Below, piece after piece: positions 37,034 through 45,783 of a stretch of DNA of 64,000 bases. The DNA comes from Pseudomonas sp. KK4 (GTDB taxonomy: Bacteria > Pseudomonadota > Gammaproteobacteria > Pseudomonadales > Pseudomonadaceae). The stretch lies in contig NZ_LYVP01000003.1 in NCBI RefSeq assembly GCF_001984065.1, forward strand, positions 92,174 through 156,173, given 5' to 3'. Each line of letters begins with the position of its first letter. Within the stretch, counting starts at the first letter, position 1. The notes below the pieces were generated by a model. That model saw only the letters and a program-made list of their open reading frames with translations. It did not search any database and had not been told where the DNA came from. The translations under genes and the position numbers were made by a program.

Positions 37034-37753
37034 ATGAGCAAACTCACACGGACCGTCTTGCCGGTTCTGCTGATGGGCAGCCTGTTGACCGGTTGCGCTA
37101 CTCACAGCGATGGCACTGCCCCTCTCAATCAACGTACCTGGCCGATTTGCAGCGTCATTGGCGGACTGGTCGGCGGAGGCCTGGGCGCTATCGAAAGTGG
37201 CGGATGGGCGGCCGGTGGAGCGGCGCTCGGCATCCTGACCGGTGGTTTGATCTGTTACGCCCAGGACGGTGATGAAGATGGCGACGGCGTGTTCGATCGA
37301 CGCGATCGCTGCCCTGACACACCGGCCAACACCCCTGTGGAACATCATGGTTGCCCGCTGCCGCAATACCCGGCCAGCGTGAAACCGGCCGAACCTGTGC
37401 AGGCCGAAGTCATTACCTTGAGTGATGCCGGTGATGTGCTGTTTGCCTTCAACCAGTCCGATCTGACCCCCGCGGCGCAAAGCCAGCTCGATTCGATCAT
37501 GGGCAAGTTGCAGGATCCGAGCGTCACCAGCATCAAGGTGATCGGGCACACTGACAGTGTGGGTTCCGATGCCTACAACCAGGGGCTTTCGGAACGACGC
37601 GCCAGCAGCGTTGCGCAGTACTTGCTCAGTCAAGGCGTGGCCCCGAGCAAACTGACCAGCCAGGGCATGGGTGAAAGTCAACCGGTGGCCGACAACGAAA
37701 CAGATGAAGGTCGCGCGAAAAACCGCCGCGTGGAGCTGCACATCAATCGTTAA
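37034..37753 (+). CDS. OmpA-like lipoprotein with calcium-binding-type repeat (2)
   Basis: A 239-residue paralogue of the preceding gene, with the same order of parts: lipobox SLLTGC, glycine zipper (GGLVGGGLGAIESGG, GAALGILTGG), acidic repeat (DGDEDGDGVFDRRDRCPDTP) and OmpA C-terminal domain (FNQSDLTPAAQSQLD; GHTDSVGSDAYNQGLSERRA; NRRVELHI). The central linker differs from the first copy, being proline- and glutamate-rich. The shared leader motif argues for duplication of gene plus control region. Confidence 0.88.
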   Translation: MSKLTRTVLPVLLMGSLLTGCATHSDGTAPLNQRTWPICSVIGGLVGGGLGAIESGGWAAGGAALGILTGGLICYAQDGDEDGDGVFDRRDRCPDTPANTPVEHHGCPLPQYPASVKPAEPVQAEVITLSDAGDVLFAFNQSDLTPAAQSQLDSIMGKLQDPSVTSIKVIGHTDSVGSDAYNQGLSERRASSVAQYLLSQGVAPSKLTSQGMGESQPVADNETDEGRAKNRRVELHINR

Positions 37754-37900
37754 CCCCTAAGCCAGAGCCGTCGGGCGAGGATGACCTCCGTTCGGCGGCC
37801 GTTCGGCGATCTTCATCAAGATTTTTTGTTTGCCCTCTGGCTTATCCCGCGTGGAAGCCGTTACTGTGCGCGCAAACAATAATTCTCATCGGGGGAGCGT

Positions 37901-38179
37901 ATGAAGGTGCTATGGGGGCTGGGGAAGCTGTTGACCCTGCTGTTCTGGTTGGTGGTACTGGCTAATCTGCTCACGCCGTTTGTCCTTCCGCTGCACATGC
38001 TGGTCAATGTGGCCGGCGGCCTGTTGGGAATCCTCCATCTTCTTGAAGCGCTGCTGTGCTATCGCAGCCTGAGAGGTCGCGCCCATCCGTGGCTCGATCG
38101 CCTGAAGATCATCCTGTTTGGCGTTTTCCATCTGCAAACCATCCCGGCTATCACCGCACCGAAGGCTTCCCATGCGTAA
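37901..38179 (+). CDS. DUF1145 membrane protein
   Basis: A 92-residue protein with two to three membrane segments (LGKLLTLLFWLVVLANLLTPF; LHMLVNVAGGLLGILHLLEALL) and a short basic C terminus with FGVFHLQTI. This matches DUF1145 proteins, common in pseudomonads and of unknown function. The start is preceded by GGGGGAG. Its last eight bases overlap the next gene, which begins at 38172, so the two are translationally coupled. Confidence 0.8.
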   Translation: MKVLWGLGKLLTLLFWLVVLANLLTPFVLPLHMLVNVAGGLLGILHLLEALLCYRSLRGRAHPWLDRLKIILFGVFHLQTIPAITAPKASHA

Positions 38180-38930
38180 ACTCTGTCTGCTCGCCGTACT
38201 CATCAGTCCATTGGCCTGTGCCCAGGTGGTGAACGTCGAACCCAACTCGCTGATGCGTCTGCCCAACACCGCCAGCACGTTGCAGCTCGAACGCCTGGAA
38301 GTGGCCGACTATGGCACCTTGTTGATCCCTTCAAACGTAACCGAGCTCACCGTGGGGGAATTGCATCTGGGCCGTGAGGCGCGGATCGCGATCGTGCCCG
38401 GTGAGCAGCCGCTTGAAGTGAAAGTCAGCCGTGCCGAGTTGTCCGAGGGCAGCCAAATCACCGCGCGCGGTGCGCCAGGTACATATCAGAAGGCGGCGCG
38501 CTCGGGGCGTAATCTGAATTTGATGATCAAGGCGCTGAACGCACCTCAGTTACAGGTGGACGCGCGCGGTGGCGCGGGTGCGCCAGGCTTTGTCGGGCTG
38601 GATGGCGCCAACGGTCAGGCGCCGGGGTGTACATGGGGGCAGGCCGGTCGCGGTGCCGATGGCAGCAACGGCAGTGATGGTCAGCCAGGGGCCCCGGGTG
38701 CCCTGGTCAAACTGGCCGTACCGCACGATTATCCGGCAGAGCAGATCAAGGTACAGGTCGCCGGTGGTGCCGGTGGCGTGGCCGGGCCTGGCGGCAAACC
38801 GGGTGCGGGCGGTAAAGCCAAGGGCTGCATTATCTACAAGGCCGATGGCGGCAAGAGCGGCAAGCCGGGAGTCGACGGCCAACCGGGCCCTGCGGGCGCG
38901 CCGGGATCAGTGCTTGTGCAGCGACTGTAA
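38172..38930 (+). CDS. Secreted collagen-like Gly-rich protein
   Basis: A 252-residue protein with a signal peptide (RKLCLLAVLISPLACA) and two parts. Residues about 18-125 look like beta-strand-rich protein (LQLERLEVADYGTLLIPSNV; VGELHLGREARIAIV). From about residue 130 it turns glycine-rich with collagen-like Gly-x-y runs (GGAGAPGFVGLDGANGQAPG; GADGSNGSDGQPGAPGA; GGKSGKPGVDGQPGPAGAPG). It overlaps the DUF1145 gene by eight bases. The function is unknown; exported collagen-like proteins in bacteria are usually surface structural or adhesive. Confidence 0.75.
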   Translation: MRKLCLLAVLISPLACAQVVNVEPNSLMRLPNTASTLQLERLEVADYGTLLIPSNVTELTVGELHLGREARIAIVPGEQPLEVKVSRAELSEGSQITARGAPGTYQKAARSGRNLNLMIKALNAPQLQVDARGGAGAPGFVGLDGANGQAPGCTWGQAGRGADGSNGSDGQPGAPGALVKLAVPHDYPAEQIKVQVAGGAGGVAGPGGKPGAGGKAKGCIIYKADGGKSGKPGVDGQPGPAGAPGSVLVQRL

Positions 38931-38946
38931 GATCACTGGATAACCC

Positions 38947-39035
38947 TGTGGCGAGGGAGCTTGCTCCCGTCTGGCTGCGCAGCAGCCGTTTTGGGGCCGC
39001 TTCGCGACCCAGCGGGAGCAAGCTCCCTCGCCACA
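38947..39035. repeat. REP-like inverted repeat, GGGAGCTTGCTCCC class
   Basis: TGTGGCGAGGGAGCTTGCTC and its complement enclose a GC-rich inner hairpin. The arms differ from the other REP units, defining a third sequence class in the window. Confidence 0.85.
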
Positions 39036-39052
39036 AGGTGGGTATGAAATGC

Positions 39053-39517
39053 TTAAAACGTCGGCCGTACCGATGCGATCGCCACCACCACCAATCCCAC
39101 CATCAGGTTAATCCCCACCAGCCGCCGAATCCGCCCCAGCACCGCAGCCCCCACCGGCCAATCCTGTGCCTGCACGGCAGTACGCAACTCCGGCAGCATC
39201 AACGCCTGAATGCGGATGAACAACGCCGTCATCACCACATACAACCCCATCATCACCTGCACGTAGCGCGGTGCGTTTTCAAATCCGGTGAAGTGCAGAT
39301 TCAGCATGACCACGCCGCTGACCGGCAACAACACCACCGCGCCCCATACCCAGCGAAAAAAGCCTTGAAACACTTCTACCCAGAGCTTGAGTCGCGCAGG
39401 TCCTTCAAGGGCCCTGATGGCCGCAGGACGCAAGACCATCCAGGCGAAAAACATGCCGCCCACCCACACCAGCGCGGCGAGGAGATGCAGGCTATAAACA
39501 AGGCTGAAAGCGGTCAT
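39053..39517 (-). CDS. CopD-family membrane protein
   Basis: A 154-residue protein with four hydrophobic segments: SLHLLAALVWVGGMFFAWMVL, WGAVVLLPVSGVVML, VQVMMGLYVVMTALFIRI and INLMVGLVVVAIASV. The helical layout and the paired LxxLHLLAALVWVGG and W-G/P motifs match the CopD (copper resistance D)-like family. No obvious metal-ligand cluster is visible, and the substrate cannot be deduced. It is convergent with the collagen-like gene across a REP element and divergent from dinG. Confidence 0.72.
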   Translation of the reverse strand: MTAFSLVYSLHLLAALVWVGGMFFAWMVLRPAAIRALEGPARLKLWVEVFQGFFRWVWGAVVLLPVSGVVMLNLHFTGFENAPRYVQVMMGLYVVMTALFIRIQALMLPELRTAVQAQDWPVGAAVLGRIRRLVGINLMVGLVVVAIASVRPTF

Positions 39518-39578
39518 TCGGATACTCCGTTCTGCGCGGGATTAATTAGCGGGGTATGATAGCCGCCGAACCGAACCA

Positions 39579-39594
39579 CTGAAAATTTATCCAG
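39579..39594 (+). promoter_or_regulatory. LexA box upstream of dinG
   Basis: CTGAAAATTTATCCAG fits CTG-N10-CAG and lies 22 bases before the dinG start. It probably overlaps the core promoter, allowing SOS repression by LexA. Confidence 0.65.
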
Positions 39595-39616
39595 CGTTTT
39601 TAGCGCCCGACATTCC

Positions 39617-41761
39617 ATGATCAGCACTGAACTCAAAAACACGATCCAGGGCGCCTATTCGCGTTTTCTCGAAGCCAAGAGCCTCAAGCCGCGCTACGGT
39701 CAACGCTTGATGATCGCCGAAATTGCCAAGGTCCTCGGGGATATCGACACCGACGACGAAGGCCGGCGCAGTGGCGACCCCGCGGTTGTCGCGGTGGAAG
39801 CCGGCACCGGTACCGGCAAGACGGTGGCCTACAGCCTGGCCGCGATCCCGACCGCCAAGGCCGCCGGCAAACGCCTGGTGATCGCCACGGCCACCGTGGC
39901 CTTGCAGGAACAGATCGTCTACAAGGATCTGCCCGACCTGATGCGCAACAGCGGGCTGAATTTCAGCTTCGCCCTGGCCAAGGGCCGCGGGCGCTACATG
40001 TGCCTGTCCAAGCTCGACATGTTGCTCCAGGAAGGCCACGCACAAACCGCCACCGCGCAATTGTTCGAAGAAGAAGGCTTCAAGATCGAGGTCGATGAGG
40101 CCAGCCAGAAGCTGTTTACCAGCATGATCGAAAAACTCGCCGGCAATAAATGGGACGGCGACCGCGACAGTTGGTCCACCGCCCTGGAAGACGCCGACTG
40201 GGCGCGCCTGACCACCGATCACAGCCAGTGCACCAACCGCCATTGCCCCAACTTCGGCCAGTGCGCCTTCTACAAGGCCCGCGAAGGCATGGGCAAGGTC
40301 GATGTGATCGTCACCAACCACGACATGGTCCTGGCCGACCTGGCCCTGGGCGGCGGCGCTGTGCTGCCGGACCCGCGCGACACTATCTATGTATTCGACG
40401 AAGGCCATCACCTGCCGGACAAGGCCATCGGCCACTTCGCCCATTACACCCGCCTGCGTTCCACCGCCGACTGGCTGGAAACCACCGCCAAGAATCTCAC
40501 CAAGTTGCTGGCCCAGCATCCCTTGCCCGGGGACCTGGGCAAGCTGATCGAGCAGGTGCCGGAGCTGGCGCGGGAGATCAAGACCCAGCAGCAATTCATG
40601 TTCACCGCGTGCGAGCAGATCGCCGATTTCAAACCCGGCGAAGACGTCGAAGGCCGCGAGCGCCCGCGTCATCGCTTCGTCGGTGGGGTGATCCCCGAGC
40701 ACATGCGCGAAATGGGCATCGAACTCAAAAAAGGCTTCTCCCGCCTGACCGACCTGTTCACCCGGCTCACCGATCTGCTCAAGGAAGGCATGGATGGCGA
40801 GGTCAACATCGGTATTGCCAGCAACCAGGCCGAAGAGTGGTACCCGCTGTTCGGCAGCCTGTTGTCCCGTGCTTCCGGCAACTGGGAGCTGTGGACCGCG
40901 TTCACCGTCGAAGACCCGGAAGACAACCCGCCCATGGCGCGCTGGCTGACCCTGGCCGAAAGCGGCTCGCTGTTCGACATCGAGGTCAATGCCAGCCCGA
41001 TCCTCGCGGCGGAGATGCTGCGTCGCAACCTGTGGAACGTGGCCTACGGTGCCTTGGTGACCTCGGCGACCTTGACCGCGCTGGGCACCTTCGACCGCTT
41101 CCGCATGCGCGCCGGCCTGCCGAAAAAAGCCGTGACCGCCGTGGTGCCAAGCCCGTTCCACCACGCCGACGCCGGTGTGCTTCGGGTGCCGAACCTCAAC
41201 GCCGATCCCCGCGACGCGGCGGCACACACCGCAGCGATCATTCGGGACTTGCCGGATCTGGTCGAAGGCTCGCGGGGCACGCTGGTGCTGTTCTCCTCGC
41301 GCAAACAGATGCAGGACGTGTTCGACGGCCTGGACCGCGACTGGCGCAAGCAGGTGTTCATTCAAGGCAACCTGTCGAAACAGGAAACCCTGAACAAGCA
41401 CAAGGCGCGGGTCGATGGCGGGGATTCGAGCGTGTTGTTCGGCCTGGCGAGTTTCGCCGAGGGTGTGGACTTGCCGGGCGCCTACTGCGAGCACGTGGTC
41501 ATCGCCAAGATTCCGTTTTCGGTGCCCGACGACCCGGTCGAAGCGGCGCTGGCCGAGTGGATCGAAGCCCGGGGCGGCAATCCGTTCATGGAAATCTCCG
41601 TGCCCGACGCCTCGTTGAAGCTGGTCCAGGCCTGCGGCCGTTTGCTGCGTACAGAAGAAGACCGCGGCACCATCACCTTGCTCGATCGGCGCCTGGTTAC
41701 CCAGCGCTATGGCAAGGCGATCCTCAATGCATTGCCTCCTTTCAGGCGTGAAATTTCCTGA
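39617..41761 (+). CDS. dinG: ATP-dependent DNA helicase DinG
   Basis: A 714-residue XPD-like superfamily 2 helicase. Walker A is EAGTGTGKTVAYSLA near residue 62. Cysteines in RYMCLSK and CTNRHCPNFGQC fit the DinG iron-sulphur cluster. The DEAH-type box is VFDEGHH near residue 258. The C-terminal motif VI-like region is LVQACGRLLRTEEDRG. DinG unwinds 5'-3' and removes R-loops and D-loops in other bacteria. A LexA box upstream agrees with SOS control. The start MISTELKNTIQGAYSRFLEA is the family start. Confidence 0.95.
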   Translation: MISTELKNTIQGAYSRFLEAKSLKPRYGQRLMIAEIAKVLGDIDTDDEGRRSGDPAVVAVEAGTGTGKTVAYSLAAIPTAKAAGKRLVIATATVALQEQIVYKDLPDLMRNSGLNFSFALAKGRGRYMCLSKLDMLLQEGHAQTATAQLFEEEGFKIEVDEASQKLFTSMIEKLAGNKWDGDRDSWSTALEDADWARLTTDHSQCTNRHCPNFGQCAFYKAREGMGKVDVIVTNHDMVLADLALGGGAVLPDPRDTIYVFDEGHHLPDKAIGHFAHYTRLRSTADWLETTAKNLTKLLAQHPLPGDLGKLIEQVPELAREIKTQQQFMFTACEQIADFKPGEDVEGRERPRHRFVGGVIPEHMREMGIELKKGFSRLTDLFTRLTDLLKEGMDGEVNIGIASNQAEEWYPLFGSLLSRASGNWELWTAFTVEDPEDNPPMARWLTLAESGSLFDIEVNASPILAAEMLRRNLWNVAYGALVTSATLTALGTFDRFRMRAGLPKKAVTAVVPSPFHHADAGVLRVPNLNADPRDAAAHTAAIIRDLPDLVEGSRGTLVLFSSRKQMQDVFDGLDRDWRKQVFIQGNLSKQETLNKHKARVDGGDSSVLFGLASFAEGVDLPGAYCEHVVIAKIPFSVPDDPVEAALAEWIEARGGNPFMEISVPDASLKLVQACGRLLRTEEDRGTITLLDRRLVTQRYGKAILNALPPFRREIS

Positions 41762-41856
41762 TACACCGGTGGGTAAATCTGCCCACCGCGTTGTCTATCT
41801 CTCTACCATCGCTTTTCCACTGGCCCCTGTGGCTCGTTAGGGAGAATTCCGTTCTC

Positions 41857-44355
41857 ATGATTCGCCGTTCGCTGCCTGCCGTTTTTGCCCTGATCTTCGC
41901 CGCCCCCTTGCTGGCGGCGCCCGCCGGTCCACAGACACTGTTCAACTTTGTACGCCCTGCCGATGTGGTGAAGGTGGCGACCGAGAACGCCGATCTGCCC
42001 CAGGCCAACGCCGAACAGACCCCCGAAGGCGAAGTGCTGCGCCGGGTGACTTTCAATCCCGTGGCCCGCCCGACCTTGCGTCTGACCCCGCAAACCGGTG
42101 CCTGGGACTGGTCGCAGTCCGGCATGATGAGCCTGCGCATCCAGAGCGCCATGAACTGGGCAATCACACTCCATGTGCAAATTCAGAGCAATGACGGCAA
42201 GACGCTGATCAGCCGCGTCGACCTGCCGCCGGGGCCTGCGCAGACCTTGCTGGTGCCGCTGGTCGCGACCTCCCCGCTGAGCCAGGGCATGAAGGCCGGC
42301 CCGCCGATGCCGGTCACGGTCGAGGGGCAGCGTGTCTTGCTGGCCAGCAGCACCGGGGAACTGGATCGCAGCCAGGTGGTGTCGGTCAGTCTGTCGATGG
42401 ATCAACCCAAAGCGGCGCAAAGTATTCTGCTGGAGCGCTTTGGCGTAGATGACGGCGAAGCGGTCACCAAAGCCGTTTACGGCAATCTGGTGGACAGTTA
42501 CGGCCAGTCGACCCGGGCCAAGTGGCCGGAAAAAATCGCCAGCGATGAACAGCTCAAGTCCGCGGCTGCCAAGGAACAGCAACAACTGAAGACCTGGCTG
42601 GCCGAGCACCAGAAAGCACCGCTGGACAAATTCGGTGGCTGGACCCAGGGCCCGACGTTCAAGGCCAGCGGTTTTTTCCGCAGCGAAAAGCGCGACGGCC
42701 GCTGGTACCTGGTCACGCCGCTGGGGCATCCGTTCTATTCGCTGGGGGTCAACACTGTCGCGCCGGACGTCAACCAGACGTATGTCGCCGGTCGTGAAGG
42801 GATGTTCGAGTCCTTGCCCAAGCCTGATGAGCCCTTGGCCAATCATTTCGGTGAGGGCGACAACCGTGGCGGCAATGGCGTCGATCAGGGCCGCGCCTTC
42901 AATGCCGGGCGCTGGTATGACTTCTATGGCGCCAACCTGCAACGTCTGTACGGCGACCCTTGCGTGCCGGGCAGCGATACCAAGGCTGGGGTTGCCGAAG
43001 CGGCCAAGGCTGGCGCGGTGCAAGCGACAGCCGAAAAAGCAACGCAGGCGCCAGTGGTGCCTGTGACAGCGCAATCCGGTGTCGCCGAGGCTGCCCAGGC
43101 TGATGCCGAGCAAGCAACGGTGGTGAATGCGACAGAACCTGCACCCGCCGAGCCGTGCAAAGTGGCGTTCGACGCAAATCGCTGGACCGGTCAGACCCTC
43201 GATCGTCTGCAAGCCTGGGGCTTCAACACCCTGGGCAACTGGAGCGCGCCAGCCCTGGGCGATGCGCAGCGCGTCCCCTACACATTGCCGCTGTCTATCG
43301 TCGGTGATTACGCCAGCATCAGCACCGGCAGCGACTGGTGGGGCGGCATGCCCGACCCGTTCGACCCGCGTTTCGCCATGGCCACCGAGCGCGCCGTGGC
43401 CATCGCCGCCCGCGACCATCGCGACGATCCATGGCTGATCGGTTACTTCGCCGATAACGAGCTGGCCTGGGCCGGTCCCGGCGATGATCCGAAAGCCCGC
43501 TACGCGCTGGCCTACGGCACCCTGAAAATGACCACCGACGTGCCGGCCAAGCGCGCATTCCTCAAGCAGTTGCGTGACAAATATCGCAACCAGGAAGGCC
43601 TGTCCAAAGCCTGGGGCATCGAGCTGCCGGCCTGGGAGTTGATGGAAGATCCAGGTTTCGTACCGCCGCTGCCAAGCGCCGAACACCCGGAAATCGAAGC
43701 CGATTTCAAATATTTCCAGAAGGTCTTCGCCGACACCTACTTCAAAACCATTTCCGACTCGCTCAAGTGGCACGCGCCAAACCAGTTGTTGCTCGGTGGC
43801 CGCTTTGCCATCAGCACACCGGAAGCCGTCGAAAGCTGCGCCCAGTATTGCGACGTATTGAGCTTCAACCTGTACACCTTGCAACCCCAGGACGGCTACG
43901 ATTTCGCCAAACTGCGCAGCCTCGACAAGCCGGTGCTGATCACTGAGTTCAACTTCGGCTCAAGCGATCGCGGCCCGTTCTGGGGCGGCGTGACGCCAGT
44001 GGCGAAAGAAGAAGACCGTGGCCCGGCCTACGCCAGCTTCCTCAAACAGGCGCTGAGCGAGCCTTCCATTGTCGGTGTGCACTGGTTCCAGTACCTCGAC
44101 CAGCCTGTCACCGGGCGTTTGCTCGATGGCGAAAACGGCCACTTCGGGCTTGTGGGCATCACCGATCTGCCGTTCCAGGGCTTTGTCGACAGCGTGCGCA
44201 AGAGCAACCTGGCGGCCATCGATCAGTTGAGCAAGCAAGCGCAGAAGGCAAGTGCCGAGGCTGATAAAGACCATGGCACTGAAGGCGGCCGACAAGCCGA
44301 AGCCGGCAAGGCGCCGGGGAAGGGCGCAGGTGGGCACTCCGGCAAAGGCCACTGA
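41857..44355 (+). CDS. Agarase-like clan GH-A glycoside hydrolase, exported
   Basis: An 832-residue secreted enzyme (signal peptide residues 1-20, SLPAVFALIFAAPLLA). An N-terminal carbohydrate-binding-like region is followed by a TIM-barrel domain. The catalytic pair expected for clan GH-A is visible: acid/base Glu in FADNELAW (about residue 535) and nucleophile Glu in ITEFNFGSS (about 697). This resembles beta-agarase/GH50-type enzymes. A low-complexity Ala-rich insert (about 374-431) interrupts the barrel, and a Gly/Lys/His-rich tail ends the protein. The true substrate is unknown; agar is unlikely in a non-marine pseudomonad. Confidence 0.75.
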   Translation: MIRRSLPAVFALIFAAPLLAAPAGPQTLFNFVRPADVVKVATENADLPQANAEQTPEGEVLRRVTFNPVARPTLRLTPQTGAWDWSQSGMMSLRIQSAMNWAITLHVQIQSNDGKTLISRVDLPPGPAQTLLVPLVATSPLSQGMKAGPPMPVTVEGQRVLLASSTGELDRSQVVSVSLSMDQPKAAQSILLERFGVDDGEAVTKAVYGNLVDSYGQSTRAKWPEKIASDEQLKSAAAKEQQQLKTWLAEHQKAPLDKFGGWTQGPTFKASGFFRSEKRDGRWYLVTPLGHPFYSLGVNTVAPDVNQTYVAGREGMFESLPKPDEPLANHFGEGDNRGGNGVDQGRAFNAGRWYDFYGANLQRLYGDPCVPGSDTKAGVAEAAKAGAVQATAEKATQAPVVPVTAQSGVAEAAQADAEQATVVNATEPAPAEPCKVAFDANRWTGQTLDRLQAWGFNTLGNWSAPALGDAQRVPYTLPLSIVGDYASISTGSDWWGGMPDPFDPRFAMATERAVAIAARDHRDDPWLIGYFADNELAWAGPGDDPKARYALAYGTLKMTTDVPAKRAFLKQLRDKYRNQEGLSKAWGIELPAWELMEDPGFVPPLPSAEHPEIEADFKYFQKVFADTYFKTISDSLKWHAPNQLLLGGRFAISTPEAVESCAQYCDVLSFNLYTLQPQDGYDFAKLRSLDKPVLITEFNFGSSDRGPFWGGVTPVAKEEDRGPAYASFLKQALSEPSIVGVHWFQYLDQPVTGRLLDGENGHFGLVGITDLPFQGFVDSVRKSNLAAIDQLSKQAQKASAEADKDHGTEGGRQAEAGKAPGKGAGGHSGKGH

Positions 44356-44524
44356 GTGCTTATCCCTGTGTGTGACCCTGCTCGCGATGGCGTCCGTACC
44401 GGCAATAAACAATTGCGATCAGTTCCGAGACTGACCGACCGCCCAGCCCGGCCCTGTTCCCAAAACCCTCAAGGGCTGGAACAATGCGGGCCACTTTGTA
44501 GAGCGTTTAACCGGGGAGTTGCGG

Positions 44525-45670
44525 GTGCAGATTCAGGGTCATTACGAGCTTAAGTTCGAGGCAGTGCGCGAGGCATTCGCGGCGTTGTTCGACGATCCCC
44601 AGGAACGTGGCGCGGCGTTGTGCATCAAGGTCGGCGGCGAAACCGTGCTCGACCTGTGGGCCGGCACCGCCGATAAGGACGGCAGCGAGGCCTGGCACAG
44701 CGACACCATCGCCAACCTGTTCTCCTGCACCAAAACGTTCACTGCGGTGACGGCCTTGCAACTGGTGGCCGAAGGCAAGCTGCAACTGGACGCACCGGTT
44801 GCCCGGCTGTGGCCAGAATTCGCCGCCGCCGGCAAAGAATCCGTGACCCTGCGCCAATTGCTCTGCCATCAGGCCGGCCTGCCCGCATTGCGCGAACTGT
44901 TGGCCCCCGAAGCGCTGTACGAATGGCAAACCATGGTCGACGCCCTGGCCGCCGAAGCACCCTGGTGGACCCCGGGTGAAGGCCACGGTTATGCGGCGAT
45001 CACCTATGGCTGGTTGATCGGCGAACTGCTGCGGCGCGCCGACGGTCGCGGGCCGGGCGAATCCATCGTCGCCCGGGTCGCCAAGCCTCTGGGGCTGGAC
45101 TTTCATGTTGGCCTGGCCGATGAAGAATTCCATCGCGTGGCGCACATCGTCAGGGGCAAGGGCAACGCCGGTGACGCCGCGGCTCAGCGCCTGCTGCAAG
45201 CGACCATGCGCGAACCGACCGCCATGACGACTCGTGCCTTCACCAATCCGCCGTCGGTGCTGACCAGCACCAACAAGCCGCAATGGCGCCGTATGCAGCA
45301 ACCGGCGGCCAACGGTCACGGCAACGCCCGCAGCCTGGCGGGATTCTACGCCGGACTGCTCGACGGCAGCCTGCTGGAAGCCGACATGCTTGAAGAACTG
45401 ACCCGCGAACACAGCCTGGGCGAAGACAAGACGTTGTTGACCCGGACGCGTTTCGGTCTGGGTTGCATGCTCGATCAGCCGGACGTCCCTAACGCGACTT
45501 TCGGCCTTGGCCCGCGCGCTTTCGGACATCCGGGCGCGGGCGGTTCCATCGGTTTTGCTGATCCGGAGCACGATGTGGCTTTCGGATTTGTGACAAATAC
45601 ACTGGGGCCGTACGTCTTGATGGATCCGCGCGCGCAAACGCTTGTGCGGGTATTGGCCACTTGTCTGTAA
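44525..45670 (+). CDS. Beta-lactamase-fold serine esterase (EstB-like)
   Basis: A 381-residue class-C beta-lactamase/DD-peptidase-fold hydrolase. The nucleophile motif S-x-x-K is FSCTK (Ser67, Lys70). The Y-x-N-equivalent is GYAAITYGWL near residue 162, and HPGAGGS replaces the KTG motif. These features match EstB/serine hydrolase family VIII esterases. No signal peptide is visible, so it is probably cytosolic. The start is a GTG at 44525 with GGGGAG six bases upstream; an alternative TTG at 44519 would overlap the ribosome-binding site. Confidence 0.8.
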   Translation: MQIQGHYELKFEAVREAFAALFDDPQERGAALCIKVGGETVLDLWAGTADKDGSEAWHSDTIANLFSCTKTFTAVTALQLVAEGKLQLDAPVARLWPEFAAAGKESVTLRQLLCHQAGLPALRELLAPEALYEWQTMVDALAAEAPWWTPGEGHGYAAITYGWLIGELLRRADGRGPGESIVARVAKPLGLDFHVGLADEEFHRVAHIVRGKGNAGDAAAQRLLQATMREPTAMTTRAFTNPPSVLTSTNKPQWRRMQQPAANGHGNARSLAGFYAGLLDGSLLEADMLEELTREHSLGEDKTLLTRTRFGLGCMLDQPDVPNATFGLGPRAFGHPGAGGSIGFADPEHDVAFGFVTNTLGPYVLMDPRAQTLVRVLATCL

Positions 45671-45783
45671 ATCCCGCTCGAGGGTTCCAGGTCCGGAACC
45701 CGAAAGCCTTTTCAGTTTCAAACCGTCTGTTTATGCGGGCCGTAACGGCCTGATTTTTTTGACTTCATTTTTGTGGATATCCA

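Noticed and set aside
39587..41494. Long minus-strand open frame of 635 codons opposite dinG, with a second of 693 codons at 41803-43884 opposite the glycoside hydrolase
   Set aside because: Both lie antisense to genes with clear motifs and have the Gln/His/Ala-rich composition of shadow frames.
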